Positions 7,407 to 10,856 of a stretch of DNA of 10,856 nt are shown here, piece by piece. The notes under the pieces are model-generated. The model was not told the origin of the DNA, did not search any database, and saw nothing but the letters and a program-made list of their open reading frames with translations. Within the stretch, counting starts at the first letter, position 1. Every line of letters starts with the position of its first letter. The stretch spans positions 1-10,856 of the forward strand of contig QKDJ01000032.1 of the NCBI GenBank assembly GCA_003252145.1, written 5' to 3'. A program made the translations under genes and the position numbers. The stretch is from Azovibrio restrictus. GTDB taxonomy: Bacteria > Pseudomonadota > Gammaproteobacteria > Burkholderiales > Rhodocyclaceae.

Positions 7407-7429
<23 letters not shown>
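6698..7429 (+). CDS. engB: EngB (YihA/YsxC), ribosome-biogenesis GTPase
   Basis: EngB is an essential TrmE-Era-type GTPase that helps assemble the large ribosomal subunit and is linked to cell division. The protein is 243 residues. The G motifs are in order: G1 GRSNAGKSS (31-39), G2 in KTPGRTQ (T60), G3 DLPGYG (76-81), G4 SKAD (143-146) and G5 SSLKKTG (177-183). An upstream ATG at 6668 lacks a ribosome binding site; ATG 6698 has GGAG at 6689-6692, five bases away, and is used. The conserved domain ends near residue 199. The last 40 or so residues, beginning [12 protein letters not shown], are a low-complexity extension unlike the family core. That extension lies exactly opposite a putative small-RNA gene, whose hairpins and terminator A-tract dictate much of its coding. 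hemB follows in the same direction. Confidence 0.95.
7303..7405 (-). ncRNA. Putative sRNA antisense to the engB 3' end, in the Spot 42/ErsA position
   Basis: The minus strand carries all parts of a small-RNA gene. An ECF-type promoter (7438-7411) predicts a start near 7405. Three perfect hairpins follow: CCCGCT/AGCGGG (7383-7361, 11-base loop), TGCCTTAA/TTAAGGCA (7360-7340, loop CCCCA), and AACCCCCGG/CCGGGGGTT (7336-7308, 11-base loop) with six U after it. The RNA would be about 100 nt. UCCC appears three times: just before hairpin 1 and in the loops of hairpins 1 and 3. The hairpin 1 loop includes UCACCUCC, identical to the 16S rRNA anti-Shine-Dalgarno tail. E. coli Spot 42 and P. aeruginosa ErsA lie at the same place, convergent with the 3' end of engB. 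Homology is not shown; the call rests on structure and synteny. Confidence 0.68.
7304..7336 (-). terminator. Intrinsic terminator of the putative sRNA
   Basis: Read on the minus strand, AACCCCCGG (7336-7328) and CCGGGGGTT (7316-7308) form a perfect nine-base-pair stem with an 11-base loop. It runs directly into a T-tract of six at 7309-7304 and then CTTTTCC. On the plus strand the stem is followed only by AAAT, so it is oriented for minus-strand termination, although no minus-strand protein gene ends here. Within engB it encodes the [11 protein letters not shown] stretch. Confidence 0.8.
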
Positions 7430-8495
<1,066 letters not shown>

Positions 8496-8504
8496 TCTAA
8501 AACG

Positions 8505-9155
8505 TCAGTGCTGGTGTCGCCGGAGAAAACTCGGCAGTGCCAGCACTGAATTCATGCGGGCGTCCACGTAGGCGGGGCAACGCTGGGAGCGGCTGATCCA
8601 GACCGTTTTCATACCCAAGCGCTTGGCGGCCCGGAGATTTTCCGCACTATCCTCCACCATGATGCAGCGACGGGGATCAAGCTTCTCGTTGCGTAGCAAC
8701 TGATGGAATCCGGCTAAGGAGGGTTTGGGGCGAAAGCGGGTGGATTCCACCGTGTAGATTGCGTCGAACAAAGGCGTCAGACGGGTGATGTCCATGACGC
8801 CTCGGGCGTACTCGGAAGGGCCGTTGGAGTAGAGAATCTTGCGCCCGGGTAAGCGGCGCAGCATGGCGCGGACGGCCCGGTTGAATACCACCATAGAGGC
8901 CAGTTCCGGGAATTGATGGGTTTCCTGGAGAAAGTGCCGGGGATCAATCTGGTGGTGGCGCATCAGGCCCAGCAGGGTCGCCCCATAGCGCTGCCAGTAA
9001 TGCTGACGCAGATGATGGGCTTCCTCTTTGCTCAACTGCAGGTGAGCTTCCATGTAACGGCGCATGGAGAGGTTGATGTGGGGAAAGATGTGGGCGCTGG
9101 CGTTATGCAGGGTATTGTCCAGATCAAAAATCCAGACATAGGGTGATTTGCGCAT
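8505..9155 (-). CDS. HAD-family hydrolase, pyrimidine 5'-nucleotidase-like
   Basis: This is a 216-residue cytoplasmic HAD phosphatase of the Sdt1/pyrimidine 5'-nucleotidase type, which removes phosphate from UMP/CMP-like nucleotides. Substrate assignment is by family resemblance only. HAD motif I is DLDNT (D11 nucleophile, D13), motif II S110 in ILYSNGP, motif III K144 in RPKP, and motif IV EDS (168-170). A helical cap lies between about 20 and 95, with the LHNASAHIFPHI segment typical of this subgroup. It lies downstream of argB on the same strand, a pairing I recall as common in betaproteobacteria, but a terminator-like hairpin lies in the 71-base gap. No good Shine-Dalgarno sequence precedes the ATG. 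It converges with hemB. Confidence 0.88.
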   Translation of the reverse strand: MRKSPYVWIFDLDNTLHNASAHIFPHINLSMRRYMEAHLQLSKEEAHHLRQHYWQRYGATLLGLMRHHQIDPRHFLQETHQFPELASMVVFNRAVRAMLRRLPGRKILYSNGPSEYARGVMDITRLTPLFDAIYTVESTRFRPKPSLAGFHQLLRNEKLDPRRCIMVEDSAENLRAAKRLGMKTVWISRSQRCPAYVDARMNSVLALPSFLRRHQH

Positions 9156-9176
9156 GCGGTCGTTGGGGCGTGAAGC

Positions 9177-9213
9177 TTTAAGAAGACACGCCCACTTTTC
9201 TGGCGGGCGTGTC
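9177..9213 (-). terminator. Terminator-like hairpin after argB
   Basis: On the minus strand GACACGCCC (9213-9205) and GGGCGTGTC (9193-9185) form a perfect nine-base-pair stem with an 11-base loop, followed by TTCTTAAA. It lies 13 bases after the argB stop and 29 bases before the HAD start. The U-tract is imperfect, so it may terminate only in part and lower expression of the HAD gene relative to argB. Confidence 0.7.
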
Positions 9214-9226
9214 GCTCGGCCTAGCC

Positions 9227-10276
<1,050 letters not shown>

Positions 10277-10513
10277 GTGGCTGCTGATCAAAACAAGGTG
10301 TGCCCTGCATGCGGGCGAGGCTTTTCCTGTGGTGCATCCCAGGGGCAGTGCTGGTGCATGGCTTTGCCCCCTCTGCAGGAGCGCTCTCCCTACGGAGATT
10401 GTCTGTGTCCGGAATGTCTGGGGGCGCGCTTAGAGGCTCAGTCGGCCCAGGCGGGCGGGCAAGGCGAGGATGGCGTCCCGGTTCCTCCAGGAAAAGCATC
10501 TGGGGGCCGCTAG
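10277..10513 (+). CDS. Small cysteine-rich CWC family protein
   Basis: This 78-residue protein fits the cysteine-rich CWC family (PF14375), small proteins of unknown function that probably bind a metal. Eight cysteines are arranged as CPACG (C9, C12), FSCG (C18), GQCWC (C25, C27, the name-giving CWC) and CLCPECL (C42, C44, C47), with LPP at 30-32. Two CxxC-like pairs suggest zinc. The start is a GTG with AAGGG six bases upstream; no ATG lies nearby. The conserved core ends near residue 52. The remaining tail, rich in Gly, Gln and Pro, lies inside the convergent nudB-like gene, overlapping it by 84 bases, so the tail is probably not under its own selection. Confidence 0.8.
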   Translation: MAADQNKVCPACGRGFSCGASQGQCWCMALPPLQERSPYGDCLCPECLGARLEAQSAQAGGQGEDGVPVPPGKASGGR

Positions 10514-10856
10514 TTGCCAGGGAAGCCACATCAGGTCCCGGTGCTCTGTGGGCGATAGGAGCACGGCTTGGTCTTCCGGCACTTCCAGGGAAAAGACGTG
10601 TTCGGTGTTGCAGGTGACACCGGGGGCGTAACGGTGTTGCCACTCGGGGAAAATTTCGTAGTCCTGGCTCTGGTGCCAGTTCTCCAGTTGTCTGGGGTTG
10701 GCCTGGATTCCAGTTTCTTCGAAAACTTCCCGCAGGGCAGTGGCTTCAAGCGTCTCCGTACCTTCTCGGCTACCGGTTACCGATTGCCAGTAGCCCGGAT
10801 GGGCTGAACGCTCCAGGAGCAGGATACGGAGGTCCGGGGTATGAATGACCACCAGG
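10430..10856 (-). CDS. nudB: NudB-like Nudix hydrolase, N-terminus beyond the window
   Basis: This partial gene encodes a Nudix hydrolase resembling dihydroneopterin triphosphate pyrophosphatase (NudB), which removes pyrophosphate in folate synthesis. The frame runs off the right edge, with about 141 codons visible; roughly ten N-terminal residues should be missing. The visible start VVIHTPDLRILLLER followed by PGYWQSVTGS is typical of NudB. The Nudix box is complete: GSREGTETLEATALREVFEETGI, with the spacing G-x5-E-x7-REVFEETGI. A GTG at 10852 could be read as a start but falls in the first conserved strand, so it is most likely internal. The stop codon lies inside the CWC gene on the other strand. 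Another Nudix substrate cannot be excluded. Confidence 0.85.
   Translation of the reverse strand, partial: LVVIHTPDLRILLLERSAHPGYWQSVTGSREGTETLEATALREVFEETGIQANPRQLENWHQSQDYEIFPEWQHRYAPGVTCNTEHVFSLEVPEDQAVLLSPTEHRDLMWLPWQLAAPRCFSWRNRDAILALPARLGRLSL

Overview
The window reads as ordinary chromosomal DNA of a GC-rich betaproteobacterium. The protein families and gene pairings resemble Rhodocyclales relatives (Azospira/Dechloromonas type); that placement is inferred from memory of the families, not from a search. It holds 13 convincing protein genes, one of them cut by the right edge. There are no insertion sequences, phage genes, CRISPR arrays, tRNAs or rRNAs, and no gene-free stretch longer than about 160 bases.

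Layout. At the left, bioB and bioC (biotin synthesis) form a tight forward pair. They converge on a reverse-strand block: a single-domain HDOD regulator, then msrP and msrQ (periplasmic methionine sulfoxide reductase and its haem membrane partner). Divergent from HDOD is a DUF455 ferritin-like diiron-type protein. Its stop codon abuts, with no spacing, the stop of a tandem CBS-domain protein on the other strand. Next come a dihaem cytochrome c4 (reverse, with a clear terminator), the divergent essential GTPase gene engB, and hemB (porphobilinogen synthase). hemB converges on a HAD-family pyrimidine 5'-nucleotidase-like gene that lies downstream of argB (arginine synthesis). A small cysteine-rich CWC protein gene (forward) overlaps the end of a partial nudB-like Nudix gene at the right edge.

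Main discovery candidate. The 3' tail of engB carries, on the opposite strand, what looks like a complete small-RNA gene of about 100 nt (about 7405 down to 7303). It has an ECF/sigma-E-type promoter (GGAACTT, 16 bases, TCTTA), three consecutive perfect hairpins, three UCCC motifs of which two lie in loops (one of these loops matches the anti-Shine-Dalgarno tail of 16S rRNA), and a terminator stem followed by six U. Its position and direction, convergent with the 3' end of engB and with cytochrome c4 divergent on the far side, match the locus of Spot 42 (spf) in E. coli and ErsA in Pseudomonas aeruginosa; ErsA is itself AlgU/sigma-22 dependent. A second element of the same architecture (GAACTT, 16 bases, TCCAA) lies just upstream of msrP. 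Together they suggest a small envelope-stress regulon in this window, made of a regulatory RNA and a periplasmic protein-repair system.
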